In this document: piece after piece, positions 32,156 through 39,381 of the stretch
Layout: every line of letters begins with the position of its first letter
Position numbering within the stretch: position 1 is the first letter of the stretch
Origin: Lachnospiraceae bacterium
GTDB lineage: Bacteria; Bacillota; Clostridia; Lachnospirales; Lachnospiraceae
Length of the DNA: 64,000 bases
Direction of reading: 5' to 3'
Assembly: GCA_910575565.1 (NCBI GenBank)
Contig: CAJTFL010000006.1
Location: 1-64,000 of the forward strand
Program-made: the position numbers and the translations under genes
Notes under the pieces: model-generated
Seen by the model: the letters and a program-made list of their open reading frames with translations, nothing else
The model's database searches: none
Told to the model about the DNA's origin: nothing

Positions 32156-34090
32156 TTAATGGCTGGAACATTTTCCGTAGGCTTCAAAAGGCCGCCCAGT
32201 TCCCCGGTAGAACCGGGAGAACAGTTCATAGTATTCCAGACGCAGCACCTGGATGCCTACGATCAGGCCTTCCATGCCGCAGACAAACAGGTTGCCGAAG
32301 ACTACCACCAGCCAGTTTGTATTGCCGGACTCATACCCGGCCAGCATTAGAACCACTTCCATCATGGCCGCGTGGCTGACGGCAAAGGCTCCCACCCGGA
32401 CGAAGGAAACGGTGTTGGAAAAGTAGCTGAGCATTACCTCAAACAGCTCGAAAAAGCCCTGAACCACAAACATACCCTTTCCGCCTTCTAAGTGAGCGGC
32501 TTTTTTCTCTACCACAGCGCTTAGGGGCTCCTTGAAAAACAGCAGAAGGAGGGGCACGCCGAACATAACCGCCATGATGGCAGAGGCGGGAAGAGGCTTC
32601 CCGGCCATAAACAGCACCACAGTTACGGCTAAGGCCAGGTAAAATACCAGTCCGGCGCATCCGTTAGTGTCAAACCAGGTTTTTTCCGTATCATGAACCC
32701 GGAGGCTGTTTACCATGTTTAAAATCATGGTCATCAGGATAATTCCCATGCCGATGGCCACGGTAATGACGAAGACGGTGTTGAGCCTGCCGATAAAGGG
32801 AAGAGTGGTCATCGCCTGGCCTGGGCGCATCCAGACGGCATCCAGGATATCCTCAAACCCGAAAACGCTTCCAAATAGGAATCCGAAAATGGTGGAGAAG
32901 AATCCGCAGCAGCTGACGATAGCCGCCAGATCCATCTTTTTTGTCCGGTAAAGGAGATAGCCGCCTATAAGCAGAAGCAGCCCTTGCCCCACATCCCCAA
33001 ACATAAAGCCGAAAAGGAAGGAGTAGGTGAGCCCGATTAAGATGGTAGGATCAATCTCATGGTAATCTGGCAGCCCGTACATCCCCACATACATTTCAAA
33101 AGGCTTAAAAAGAGCCGGGTTCTTTAATTTGGTAGGGGGCTTGCTGAGCACGTTTTCATGGTTTTCCTCAATAATCAAAACCAAATCCTTTTCCCCCTCC
33201 AGTTCCTGCTTTAAGGCCAGGGCATCCCTTTCCCCCATCCATCCGCAGAGGATAAAGAAAGTGCTGCCATCCCAGTTGTTGCTGGCGGCGTATTTGCGGA
33301 TGTCAAAGTTTTGGGAATACTGCTCCAGCTTGCAGCAGGCATCAGTTAAGGATTCCCTGTGGCTGGCCAGAACATCCTTGGTCTGCTTTTCTACCGCTTG
33401 GATGGATGCTTTCACGGAATTGATTTTTTCCTCTAAATCCTTGGAAATTTCTTCCGGTGTCCCGGAAAAATCCTTAGGAATGGAGAGCTCTTCAAAGTGC
33501 ATGGACGCATAGACAGCGTCAATCTTATCCGCCAGGGGTTTGGGGATAAAGTAAACCAGGAATACGTAAGCATCGTCCTCGCCGCACTGATACAGGATGG
33601 TATCGGTGGTATTGTAGACGATAGGTTCCAGCTTTCTGAAGTAGTCTTTCGGCATCCGCCCAAACCGGAACTTTATGCACCGGAAATTAAGGATCTGGGC
33701 GATGTCATAATTTAATCCCTTAAGGGGGGAGATTAACGTTAAAGAAGCGGTCAGATCCTCCAGCTGCCGGTTAAGCTCATTTTTTTGTCCATCCAGGCTG
33801 GCAAGGCTTTCATTGATCGACCGTATCAGTCCGGCGGCCTGTTCTTCCGTTACCGAAGAGGGCTTTCTCCCGGGTTTTTCTTCCGGAAAAAATTTCATCA
33901 GTTCTTTTGCCCGCCGTAAGTCTTCCTCGTAAGGGTTTTCCTCGGTGATCGGCCTGAGGTTTTTTACCGTGTGGAGCTGGGACAGGGCATTTTCCAGATG
34001 AATCGGGTATTTTGACAGATAAAGTTCTGCAACCCGGTCAATCTGTGATTTCGGGCCGGTCAGATTTAGGAATTTCATCTTTTCAATCAC
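32156..34090 (-). CDS. atpI: V-type ATP synthase subunit I (stator a-subunit)
   Basis: The 644-aa protein has a cytoplasmic coiled-coil N-terminal half (to about residue 340) and a C-terminal membrane half with seven or eight helices, including the PDYHEIDPTILIGLTYSFLFG and FRVGAFAVSHAAM regions typical of V/A-type I; the latter (FVRVGAF) holds the essential Arg. GTG 34090 is chosen because GGAGG lies nine bases upstream; TTG 34099 directly abuts that site. Between this gene and subunit C is a 150-base MITE-like insertion. Confidence 0.93.
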   Translation of the reverse strand: MIEKMKFLNLTGPKSQIDRVAELYLSKYPIHLENALSQLHTVKNLRPITEENPYEEDLRRAKELMKFFPEEKPGRKPSSVTEEQAAGLIRSINESLASLDGQKNELNRQLEDLTASLTLISPLKGLNYDIAQILNFRCIKFRFGRMPKDYFRKLEPIVYNTTDTILYQCGEDDAYVFLVYFIPKPLADKIDAVYASMHFEELSIPKDFSGTPEEISKDLEEKINSVKASIQAVEKQTKDVLASHRESLTDACCKLEQYSQNFDIRKYAASNNWDGSTFFILCGWMGERDALALKQELEGEKDLVLIIEENHENVLSKPPTKLKNPALFKPFEMYVGMYGLPDYHEIDPTILIGLTYSFLFGFMFGDVGQGLLLLIGGYLLYRTKKMDLAAIVSCCGFFSTIFGFLFGSVFGFEDILDAVWMRPGQAMTTLPFIGRLNTVFVITVAIGMGIILMTMILNMVNSLRVHDTEKTWFDTNGCAGLVFYLALAVTVVLFMAGKPLPASAIMAVMFGVPLLLLFFKEPLSAVVEKKAAHLEGGKGMFVVQGFFELFEVMLSYFSNTVSFVRVGAFAVSHAAMMEVVLMLAGYESGNTNWLVVVFGNLFVCGMEGLIVGIQVLRLEYYELFSRFYRGTGRPFEAYGKCSSH

Positions 34091-34110
34091 AAGTGACAAC
34101 CTCCTTTGTT

Positions 34111-34258
34111 CATGTAATGTAACTGTTCAGTACCCTCACAGTTACGTGCAAAAATCCATTAAAAATCGCCTGCGGCAATGGGATTTTTGCCTGTTATTCT
34201 ACGTTTTCTTACGGTCAGCGCAGCAAGTGCGCAGACCTACCGAACAGTTACCATGTAA
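34111..34258. mobile_element. MITE-like element between atpC and atpI
   Basis: Terminal inverted repeats GTAACTGTTCAGTA (34119-34132) and TACCGAACAGTTAC (34238-34251) match at 13 of 14 positions. CATGTAA flanks both ends (34111-34117, 34252-34258), as a target duplication would. Inside, GCAAAAATCCATT and AATGGGATTTTTGC form a second long hairpin (about 34147-34190). No protein is encoded. The stop codon of atpC (34248-34250) lies within the right terminal repeat. Confidence 0.65.
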
Positions 34259-35300
34259 CATTGACTATGGAAGAAAGGATTTGGGACGGCTCATGGCCGT
34301 ATCGAATACATTCAATAATGTGGATAATGCGTTCGATTTCCAGTTCCTTAAAATACAGGTAAGAATTTACGGTAGCGATGGAATAGGGATCCCGCTGCTC
34401 CGTCATTTTGTGAACCCGGTTTAACACCTGCCTGGTTAATTTTTCCGGGTTTGGCTCCATTTCCTTTCTTCCGGGGCCTTGGCTGCCGTAGTAGGTGGTT
34501 CTTAAGGCGTCCAAAAATTCATCTGTGGAACCGGAGTTTGCCAAGCTTCGGGTCTGTTCAGGCTTAAGATGCTTCCGGATAGGGATCAAAAGGGTGTAGA
34601 TTTCCAGGGCGGACATATGATAGTAGGCAATGCAGCGGTAAATCCACTGGATATTTAACATATCCAGGCGGCTGCCGAAGCACTCGGCAATCGCTTCCCG
34701 TTCATCCCGCTTCAAATGTTTTTCCGCTTCCTTCCACATGGTCTTAAAGTAAAGCATATCCAAGTTCATTTCATAGTCAAATAAGGTGATATGATCTTGG
34801 CGGCTTAGGCGGGCCATCATCTCATAATAGCGGGAACCGGCCAGGTTTTCGGTAAATTCAGCCAGATCCTTGGAAGTGGAAAGGCTTAATAAGTCAAGGC
34901 CGGAATGGCGGGTAAAAAAATCCTGGAACAGGGAAAGATCAAGCTCCAAAGGATGGTGTCCGATAACTCCCCTTAAACAGCGCTTTAGCTTTTCAATCTC
35001 ATAGTGCATAAAGTAGAGATCCAGAAATTTGCGCTGGGATAAATTGGAAAAACGATACAGCTTGGAAAAATCGCGGTATTTGGACTGAAGCAGCAGCTCT
35101 TCGATCTTTCCCCGGTGAATCGCCTTTTCTCCATTGCCTGAAAGAAACGGCCGGTAAGCCGGAAGGGTATCTAAATAATCCACAGCCTGGGGAACGGAAT
35201 GGAAACTGGCAAGTTCCCGATATTGACTTTCCTTTAGCAGCCGGCTTTTCATGGCCTTTACCTTTGTAGTCAGACCGCTGTACGTTAAAAGGCTTCCCAT
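34248..35300 (-). CDS. atpC: V-type ATP synthase subunit C
   Basis: The 350-aa helical protein links the rotor shaft to the proteolipid ring. Its start MGSLLTYSGLTTKVKAMKSR and the repeated LMNIQWIYR-like helices fit the vacuolar-type C/AC39 family. AAGGGGTGATGCC precedes ATG 35300. The last residues (VNVTW) and the TAA are encoded at the edge of the MITE-like element, so the natural C-terminus may have been slightly altered by its insertion. Confidence 0.92.
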   Translation of the reverse strand: MGSLLTYSGLTTKVKAMKSRLLKESQYRELASFHSVPQAVDYLDTLPAYRPFLSGNGEKAIHRGKIEELLLQSKYRDFSKLYRFSNLSQRKFLDLYFMHYEIEKLKRCLRGVIGHHPLELDLSLFQDFFTRHSGLDLLSLSTSKDLAEFTENLAGSRYYEMMARLSRQDHITLFDYEMNLDMLYFKTMWKEAEKHLKRDEREAIAECFGSRLDMLNIQWIYRCIAYYHMSALEIYTLLIPIRKHLKPEQTRSLANSGSTDEFLDALRTTYYGSQGPGRKEMEPNPEKLTRQVLNRVHKMTEQRDPYSIATVNSYLYFKELEIERIIHIIECIRYGHEPSQILSSIVNVTW

Positions 35301-35304
35301 GGCA

Positions 35305-35616
35305 TCACCCCTTTATTATCCGGGAAAACAATTCCTGGGCGATGGCGTGGTGGCCTGCTTCGTAGGCCTTATCAAGCTCTGCCAGGATTTGTTCCCCTTT
35401 TGCTTGCTGAAGAGCCTGCTGCTCTTTAAGCTCCTGCTTCATCTGGTCTTGGAAGCAGTTTATTTTTTCGGCGGTTTCCTGCTCTAACTCCATATCAAAT
35501 TTGGTGGTTTCTTCCCTTATTTTAGCGGCAAAGCTGGCTTTGCGTTCATCCATGCCGTCTAAGATGGAGGAAGCGGCAGCTTCGATTTGGGATATTTTAT
35601 GGATTAGATTTTCCAT
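35305..35616 (-). CDS. atpH: V-type ATP synthase subunit H/G (peripheral stalk)
   Basis: The 103-aa protein is nearly all charged helix, with heptads and the end AIAQELFSRIIKG. It is the partner of subunit E in the peripheral stalk. AGAGGAGGTTAGCT precedes ATG 35616. It is the first gene of the nine-gene operon; the 110 bases upstream contain a possible -10 (TATGAT near 35657-35662), but no convincing -35. Confidence 0.8.
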   Translation of the reverse strand: MENLIHKISQIEAAASSILDGMDERKASFAAKIREETTKFDMELEQETAEKINCFQDQMKQELKEQQALQQAKGEQILAELDKAYEAGHHAIAQELFSRIIKG

Positions 35617-35770
35617 AGCTAACCTCCTCTTGTCAACTTTACAATGTTCATCTTTATCATACTACAAAGGCCTTAAAAAGGGCATAGTGGAAATAACAAG
35701 AAAAAAAAGAGGGTATAATCATAATTTGATGAAAAATGTATAAAATTTTGGTAAATATTAAAGCGGTGCT

Positions 35771-35817
35771 AAAAATTCCCTCAGAGCCGGGCAGTGGGGA
35801 AGAACGGCTTGAGGGAA
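35771..35817 (-). terminator. terminator after the DUF4145/SH3 gene
   Basis: On the minus strand TTCCCTCAAGCCG pairs with CGGCTCTGAGGGAA (one bulged base) around a 15-base loop and is followed by TTTTTA. Confidence 0.85.
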
Positions 35818-35871
35818 AATGGGTTTTGCTTGTTACGGAAAAGATACGTTTCTGTGTCTGCTGGCAGAAGG

Positions 35872-36741
35872 TTATTGGGTCAAGTATGCGGTTGCCACGT
35901 AAGCGTCCTGGCCTTCATAATTAATGATGGTCCACTGGGAGTCGTAAGTCCCTGTAACGGTTACTTCCTGCCCGGGAGCTAATTGGGTCAGGATCCGTGA
36001 GTCCCCATTGGTAGAGGGCATAGTCCGTACATTTACGGTGGTGGTGGCCTTGTAAATCAGCGGCGGGGCAGTGGTTTCCGGCGGCAAGGTTTCCGTCGGT
36101 TCAGGATAAGTTTCTTCCGTGGAAGGAACGGCGTCTGTTACCGTCTCCGTGGGGGCAGTGGTTTGTGCAGGCTTTTGGCTTTCTTTATCCGGGATAAGGG
36201 CACGGATAATGAAGATCAGCAGGATCACGCAGGTGATCGGGATCAAAAACCGGAGGATATCATAGATGGGCGCTTTCTTTTTCCGGCGCCGGCGCTTTGT
36301 CCGGTTAGGATTTGTCCCCGGATTCCCCTTGGGCCTGGAAATAGGGACGGAAACGGTGGGGGGAGCGGAAGCAGGCTTGCGCCGCTTAGGCAGATATTCA
36401 TTTGCAAAGGTAAAAAGCTCCTGGGACAGGATATGGTGAGCCTGGTTGGCATCTGTGGGGCTGTCGTTTCCTTCATGGACGGCCCGGTTCCCAATCATCC
36501 GCAGCTTGTGGTAATGATCCCTGGTGGCCTTGGTGATCCACTGTCCCTCATAAAGCTGATCAATGATATCTGACAGATCCCCATCTACAATGCACGCACG
36601 CTCCCCCAGGCTTTTTGCCATATATTCTAATGTCTGCCTGGTTTTTACCATGGAAAGGTTATACTGCCCCTGGTTTATCAGGCGTTCAGCTTCTTTTGCG
36701 CCCTGCTGGATTTTCTGCCAGCTGTCCATAATGTCTGCCAT
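35872..36741 (-). CDS. DUF4145-like / transmembrane / SH3 protein
   Basis: The 289-aa protein has a cytoplasmic helical N-terminal domain of DUF4145 type (residues about 10-115, with KLRMIGNRAVHEGND), a basic linker (RTKRRRRKKK), one membrane helix (about residues 165-185), a Thr/Pro/Glu-rich spacer, and a C-terminal bacterial SH3 domain (residues about 230-289, TTTVNVRTMPSTNGDSRILT). SH3 domains of this kind bind cell wall. It probably senses or contacts peptidoglycan, but no specific role is shown. It is a single-gene unit with its own terminator. Confidence 0.78.
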   Translation of the reverse strand: MADIMDSWQKIQQGAKEAERLINQGQYNLSMVKTRQTLEYMAKSLGERACIVDGDLSDIIDQLYEGQWITKATRDHYHKLRMIGNRAVHEGNDSPTDANQAHHILSQELFTFANEYLPKRRKPASAPPTVSVPISRPKGNPGTNPNRTKRRRRKKKAPIYDILRFLIPITCVILLIFIIRALIPDKESQKPAQTTAPTETVTDAVPSTEETYPEPTETLPPETTAPPLIYKATTTVNVRTMPSTNGDSRILTQLAPGQEVTVTGTYDSQWTIINYEGQDAYVATAYLTQ

Positions 36742-36858
36742 TACCGATCATCCTCCTTCTGGTTGCCTCGTCGAATAAATCATCGCAGGATTCCCTGTTC
36801 CCATTATACAGGATTTCGACAAAATGTGCATCTGGTTTTTATGATTTATCATAAAAAG

Positions 36859-36962
36859 TTCATCCAAAAATCAAATATCCAAAAGAGAATATCTAAAAAG
36901 CATATATCCAAAAGAGCATATCCAAAAAGCACATATCCAAAAAGCACTATCCAAAAGCCCAA
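36859..36962 (+). repeat. tandem ATATCCAAAA repeats, 13-16 bp units
   Basis: About seven degenerate copies of (C)ATATCCAAAAAGCA follow each other, differing in length by one to three bases, so they are not codon-phased. No start codon or ribosome site uses them. Confidence 0.8.
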
Positions 36963-36970
36963 GGAAAAGC

Positions 36971-36999
36971 TTCCATAAAATTAGTTCTTGTGGTATAAT
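36971..36999 (+). promoter_or_regulatory. extended -10 promoter upstream of the repeat-rich trmB leader
   Basis: TATAAT (36994-36999) with TGTGG directly before it makes an extended -10. The -35 candidate TTCCAT is 17 bases upstream. Transcription would run through the hairpin and the duplicated block into trmB, giving a leader of about 310 bases. Confidence 0.5.
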
Positions 37000-37023
37000 G
37001 TCCACGAAAGCAAAAAGCAGTGC

Positions 37024-37088
37024 GGAGAAGGCTTGGCAAAAGGCAGCGTTGTGCTTGCACATAAGCGGCCTTTTGCCAAGCCTTCTCC
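37024..37088 (+). repeat. 21-bp perfect hairpin in the trmB leader
   Basis: Left arm 37024-37044 (GGAGAAGGCTTGGCAAAAGG plus C) and right arm 37068-37088 are perfect complements with a 23-base loop. The right arm is part of the duplicated 103-bp block, while the left arm is not repeated in the second copy. Confidence 0.85.
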
Positions 37089-37143
37089 ATAGGGCCAAAG
37101 GCCCGTGAGCGAGATGGAGCGAAGCGGAATCGAGCTGCACTGC
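37041..37143 (+). repeat. 103-bp direct repeat, copy 1
   Basis: This block is identical to 37157-37259, separated by 13 bases (AAAGAAGAATGGA). It includes GCGTTGTGCTTGCACATAAG and GTGAGCGAGATGGAGCGAAG. Minus-strand frames across it look protein-like only because of its composition. Confidence 0.92.
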
Positions 37144-37156
37144 AAAGAAGAATGGA

Positions 37157-37259
37157 AGGCAGCGTTGTGCTTGCACATAAGCGGCCTTTTGCCAAGCCTT
37201 CTCCATAGGGCCAAAGGCCCGTGAGCGAGATGGAGCGAAGCGGAATCGAGCTGCACTGC
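37157..37259 (+). repeat. 103-bp direct repeat, copy 2
   Basis: This is a base-for-base second copy of 37041-37143, ending 59 bases before the trmB start. It lacks the left hairpin arm, so only copy 1 can form the 21-bp stem locally. Confidence 0.92.
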
Positions 37260-37318
37260 GGACTCATGTTATAACTTTAAATTAAGAACACCTAGTAGAT
37301 TAAAGGGAGGCTCCCATT

Positions 37319-37951
37319 ATGAGACTTCGCCACATACCCGGTGCGGAGGAGAAAATCGCAAAAAGCCCCTACGTCATCCAGGATCCATCCAGCGAAAAGG
37401 GTCACTGGAAAGAGCGGTTTGGAAATGATTTCCCCATTGAAGCAGAGATAGGCATGGGAAAAGGAAAATTTATCATGGAGCTGGCCAGAATGCATCCGGA
37501 CAGAAACTATGTAGGGATCGAACGGTATCCCAGCGTTCTGCTTCGGGGGCTGGAAAAGCGGGAGCAGATAGAATGTTCAAATATTTGGTTCCTGTGCATG
37601 GATGCCAAGCTTCTGCCGGAAGTTTTTGAAAAGGGAGAGCTGACCACGCTCTATTTGAACTTTTCCGATCCATGGCCGAAAGATCGCCATGCCAAGCGCC
37701 GTTTAACCTCGCCGGAATTTATGAAAATATACCGGCAGGTTTTAGCCGATGGCGGGACGGTGGAATTTAAGACGGATAACCAGGAGCTGTTTAGGTATTC
37801 CCTGGAATCCATCCCGGCGGCAGGATGGGAGATCCTTAGCTATACCTTTGACCTGCACCACTCGCCCTTGGCTTTAGGAAACGTGATGACGGAGTACGAG
37901 GCGAAATTTGCCGGGGAGGGAAAAGCGATCTGCAAGCTGGTGTGCCGGTAA
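37319..37951 (+). CDS. trmB: tRNA (guanine-N7-)-methyltransferase
   Basis: The 210-aa enzyme methylates G46 in the tRNA variable loop using S-adenosylmethionine. The family marks are the SAM-binding EIGMGKGKF (about residues 42-50), YVGIERYPSVLLRGLEK, LYLNFSDPWPKDRHAKRR (catalytic Asp and substrate Lys/Arg) and the ending MTEYEAKFAGEGKAICKL. AAAGGGAGG is about eight bases before ATG 37319. The first downstream gene is a 51-aa charged protein. Confidence 0.95.
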   Translation: MRLRHIPGAEEKIAKSPYVIQDPSSEKGHWKERFGNDFPIEAEIGMGKGKFIMELARMHPDRNYVGIERYPSVLLRGLEKREQIECSNIWFLCMDAKLLPEVFEKGELTTLYLNFSDPWPKDRHAKRRLTSPEFMKIYRQVLADGGTVEFKTDNQELFRYSLESIPAAGWEILSYTFDLHHSPLALGNVMTEYEAKFAGEGKAICKLVCR

Positions 37952-38012
37952 TTAATTCGCGAAAGGCTCATAAACTATTAAGGAAGAGCAGCAAGCGGGA
38001 GGCCGCCTCGCT

Positions 38013-38168
38013 ATGGGAATCCTGGATAAGGCAAAAAGTAATTTAGGAAAAAAATTAAACGGCAACCAAGAACTGAATAAAGAAGTGCTTCGATGGAAAA
38101 AATCATTACTGGAAGCAAACCGTCTTCTGGAAGGGAAAAAAGAAGCGGAAAAGAAGGAAGGAAAATAA
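38013..38168 (+). CDS. 51-aa highly charged hypothetical protein
   Basis: ATG 38013 follows CGGGAGG by about 11 bases. The product begins MGILDKAKSNLGKKL and ends in a Lys/Glu-rich helix (EGKKEAEKKEGK). It is probably one long amphipathic helix. It lies between trmB and trxA on the same strand, 61 bases after trmB and 45 before trxA, so the three may be co-transcribed. I know no family for it. Confidence 0.6.
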   Translation: MGILDKAKSNLGKKLNGNQELNKEVLRWKKSLLEANRLLEGKKEAEKKEGK

Positions 38169-38213
38169 ACAAAAATACCCAAAGAGCATTATTGAAAGAG
38201 AGGAAACGAAAAG

Positions 38214-38537
38214 ATGACAGCAGTAATTACCTTGACAAGCGAAAATTTTGAGGAGCAGGTATTAAAATCCAAACAAGCCGTTTTAGTGGATTTCTATGCA
38301 GACTGGTGCGTTCCCTGCAAGATGATGGCTCCGGTGGTGGAGGCGGTGGCGGAAAGGTACGCAGGCCAGCTGATCACCGGAAAAATGAACCTGGATGAGA
38401 ACCTGGATCTGGCGGAAAGGTACGGCGTGCAGAGCATTCCCACGTTGATTGTGTTTAAAGATGGGAAAGAGACAGGGAGAACCGTAGGCGTACAGACGAA
38501 AAGTGAGCTGGAAAAATTTATAAAAGAACGCTTATAA
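38214..38537 (+). CDS. trxA: thioredoxin with CVPC active site
   Basis: The 107-aa protein is a full thioredoxin fold: VLVDFYADWCVPCKMMAPVV (active site C32-V-P-C35) and the cis-Pro loop SIPTLIVF. It reduces disulfides in the cytosol. The usual active site is CGPC; Val replaces Gly here, a change seen in some clostridial thioredoxins that may shift redox potential. GAAAGAGAGGAAACGAAAG precedes ATG 38214. Confidence 0.93.
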   Translation: MTAVITLTSENFEEQVLKSKQAVLVDFYADWCVPCKMMAPVVEAVAERYAGQLITGKMNLDENLDLAERYGVQSIPTLIVFKDGKETGRTVGVQTKSELEKFIKERL

Positions 38538-38557
38538 GCATCGAAAGAGAGTTTGCC

Positions 38558-38591
38558 AGAGGGTGTCGCAAAACTGCGGCATCCTCTTTTT
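38558..38591 (+). terminator. terminator after trxA
   Basis: AGAGGGTGTCGCA pairs with TGCGGCATCCTCT around AAAC and is followed by TTTTT. Confidence 0.92.
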
Positions 38592-38721
38592 ACGATAAGA
38601 CCTCTACCCTGCGGCTGCGCTCCTTTACCATTTGCCCAAATATTGTTTTATGCCATTATAGTGTATTCTCCCAACCCATAATCAAAACGTAAAAAAAATA
38701 AAAAAAATATGAAATAAGGGG

Positions 38722-38750
38722 TTGACATTTTTAATCCCTTGCGGTAGAAT
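38722..38750 (+). promoter_or_regulatory. promoter of tRNA-Lys
   Basis: -35 TTGACA (38722-38727) and -10 TAGAAT (38745-38750) with 17 bases between, 55 bases before the tRNA. Confidence 0.88.
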
Positions 38751-38804
38751 AACAACTGTTCCTACGGAGGGACAAAATAAAGGACATAAGGTTCCGTCAA
38801 ACAC

Positions 38805-38877
38805 GCGCCTTTAGCTCAGTTGGTAGAGCAGTAGACTCTTAATCTATTTGTCCAGGGTTCGAGTCCCTGAAGGCGCA
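38805..38877 (+). tRNA. tRNA-Lys (anticodon CTT)
   Basis: The 73-base gene has acceptor GCGCCTT/AAGGCGC, D-arm GCTC-loop-GAGC, anticodon stem GTAGA/TCTAT with loop CTCTTAA (anticodon CTT, reading AAG), T-arm CAGGG/CCCTG with TTCGAGT, and discriminator A. CCA is not encoded. Confidence 0.96.
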
Positions 38878-38881
38878 TTGG

Positions 38882-38928
38882 AAGTGCTGATTTTGCAAAC
38901 ATTGATTTGTGGGGTCGGCGCTTTTTTT
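38882..38928 (+). terminator. terminator after tRNA-Lys
   Basis: AAGTGCTGA pairs with TCGGCGCTT (G-U pairs included) across a 24-base loop, followed by TTTTTTT. Confidence 0.65.
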
Positions 38929-39044
38929 GCGTGAAATAGGGAAGGCGGCAGGGATTATTATGATGATTATATAAAATGAATAAGAAACACGGCATATCCA
39001 GATAATATTGGTAATTTTTCGGATATGCCGTGCGGTATGCCAAA

Positions 39045-39224
39045 TTACCGGGTAAGCTCATCCAGAGCCGGGCCGGCGGAGATTTCTTTGCACATTTCCC
39101 GTTTGTTGCAAATAAATTCCTTAGATGCTTCACCAATGGAGCCGGAACCGGAAGAGCTTTCCTGATTTCCGCAGGCTGCCGCAGATACTTCCATTGCTGC
39201 TGCCAGCAAAAACAGCCGCAGCAT
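39045..39224 (-). pseudogene. remnant or micro lipoprotein (59 aa)
   Basis: ATG 39224 opens MLRLFLLAAAMEVSAAACGN, which looks like a lipoprotein signal with a lipobox Cys at residue 18, followed by a Ser/Gly linker of the kind seen in solute-binding lipoproteins, then about 30 polar residues and a stop. The ribosome site is poor (AAAGG directly abutting the ATG), and the frame stays open upstream. I take it as a decayed lipoprotein gene; a true small lipoprotein is possible. An 11-bp perfect hairpin (ACGGCATATCC/GGATATGCCGT, about 38990-39031) lies after its stop. The gap 39225-39381 holds only fragments of dispersed repeats. Confidence 0.35.
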
Positions 39225-39381
39225 CCTTTGTGTGGCGGTGCTGCAGCGCAGAATTCTTTCGCAGTTTAAAAGGTGTCAAAGGAAATTCGCAATGCCCGGT
39301 AAAGCGGGGCAGACCCTCCGCTTTGCTACTTCCTTTGACTCGGCCTGAAGGTTATCGGGGCGGATCGCCTGACTGGATTTT

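Noticed and set aside
36871..37267. Several minus-strand frames repeating a MEKAWQKAAYVQAQRC-type peptide
   Set aside because: They arise only because of the duplicated 103-bp block; no ribosome sites, and they cover the trmB leader hairpin.
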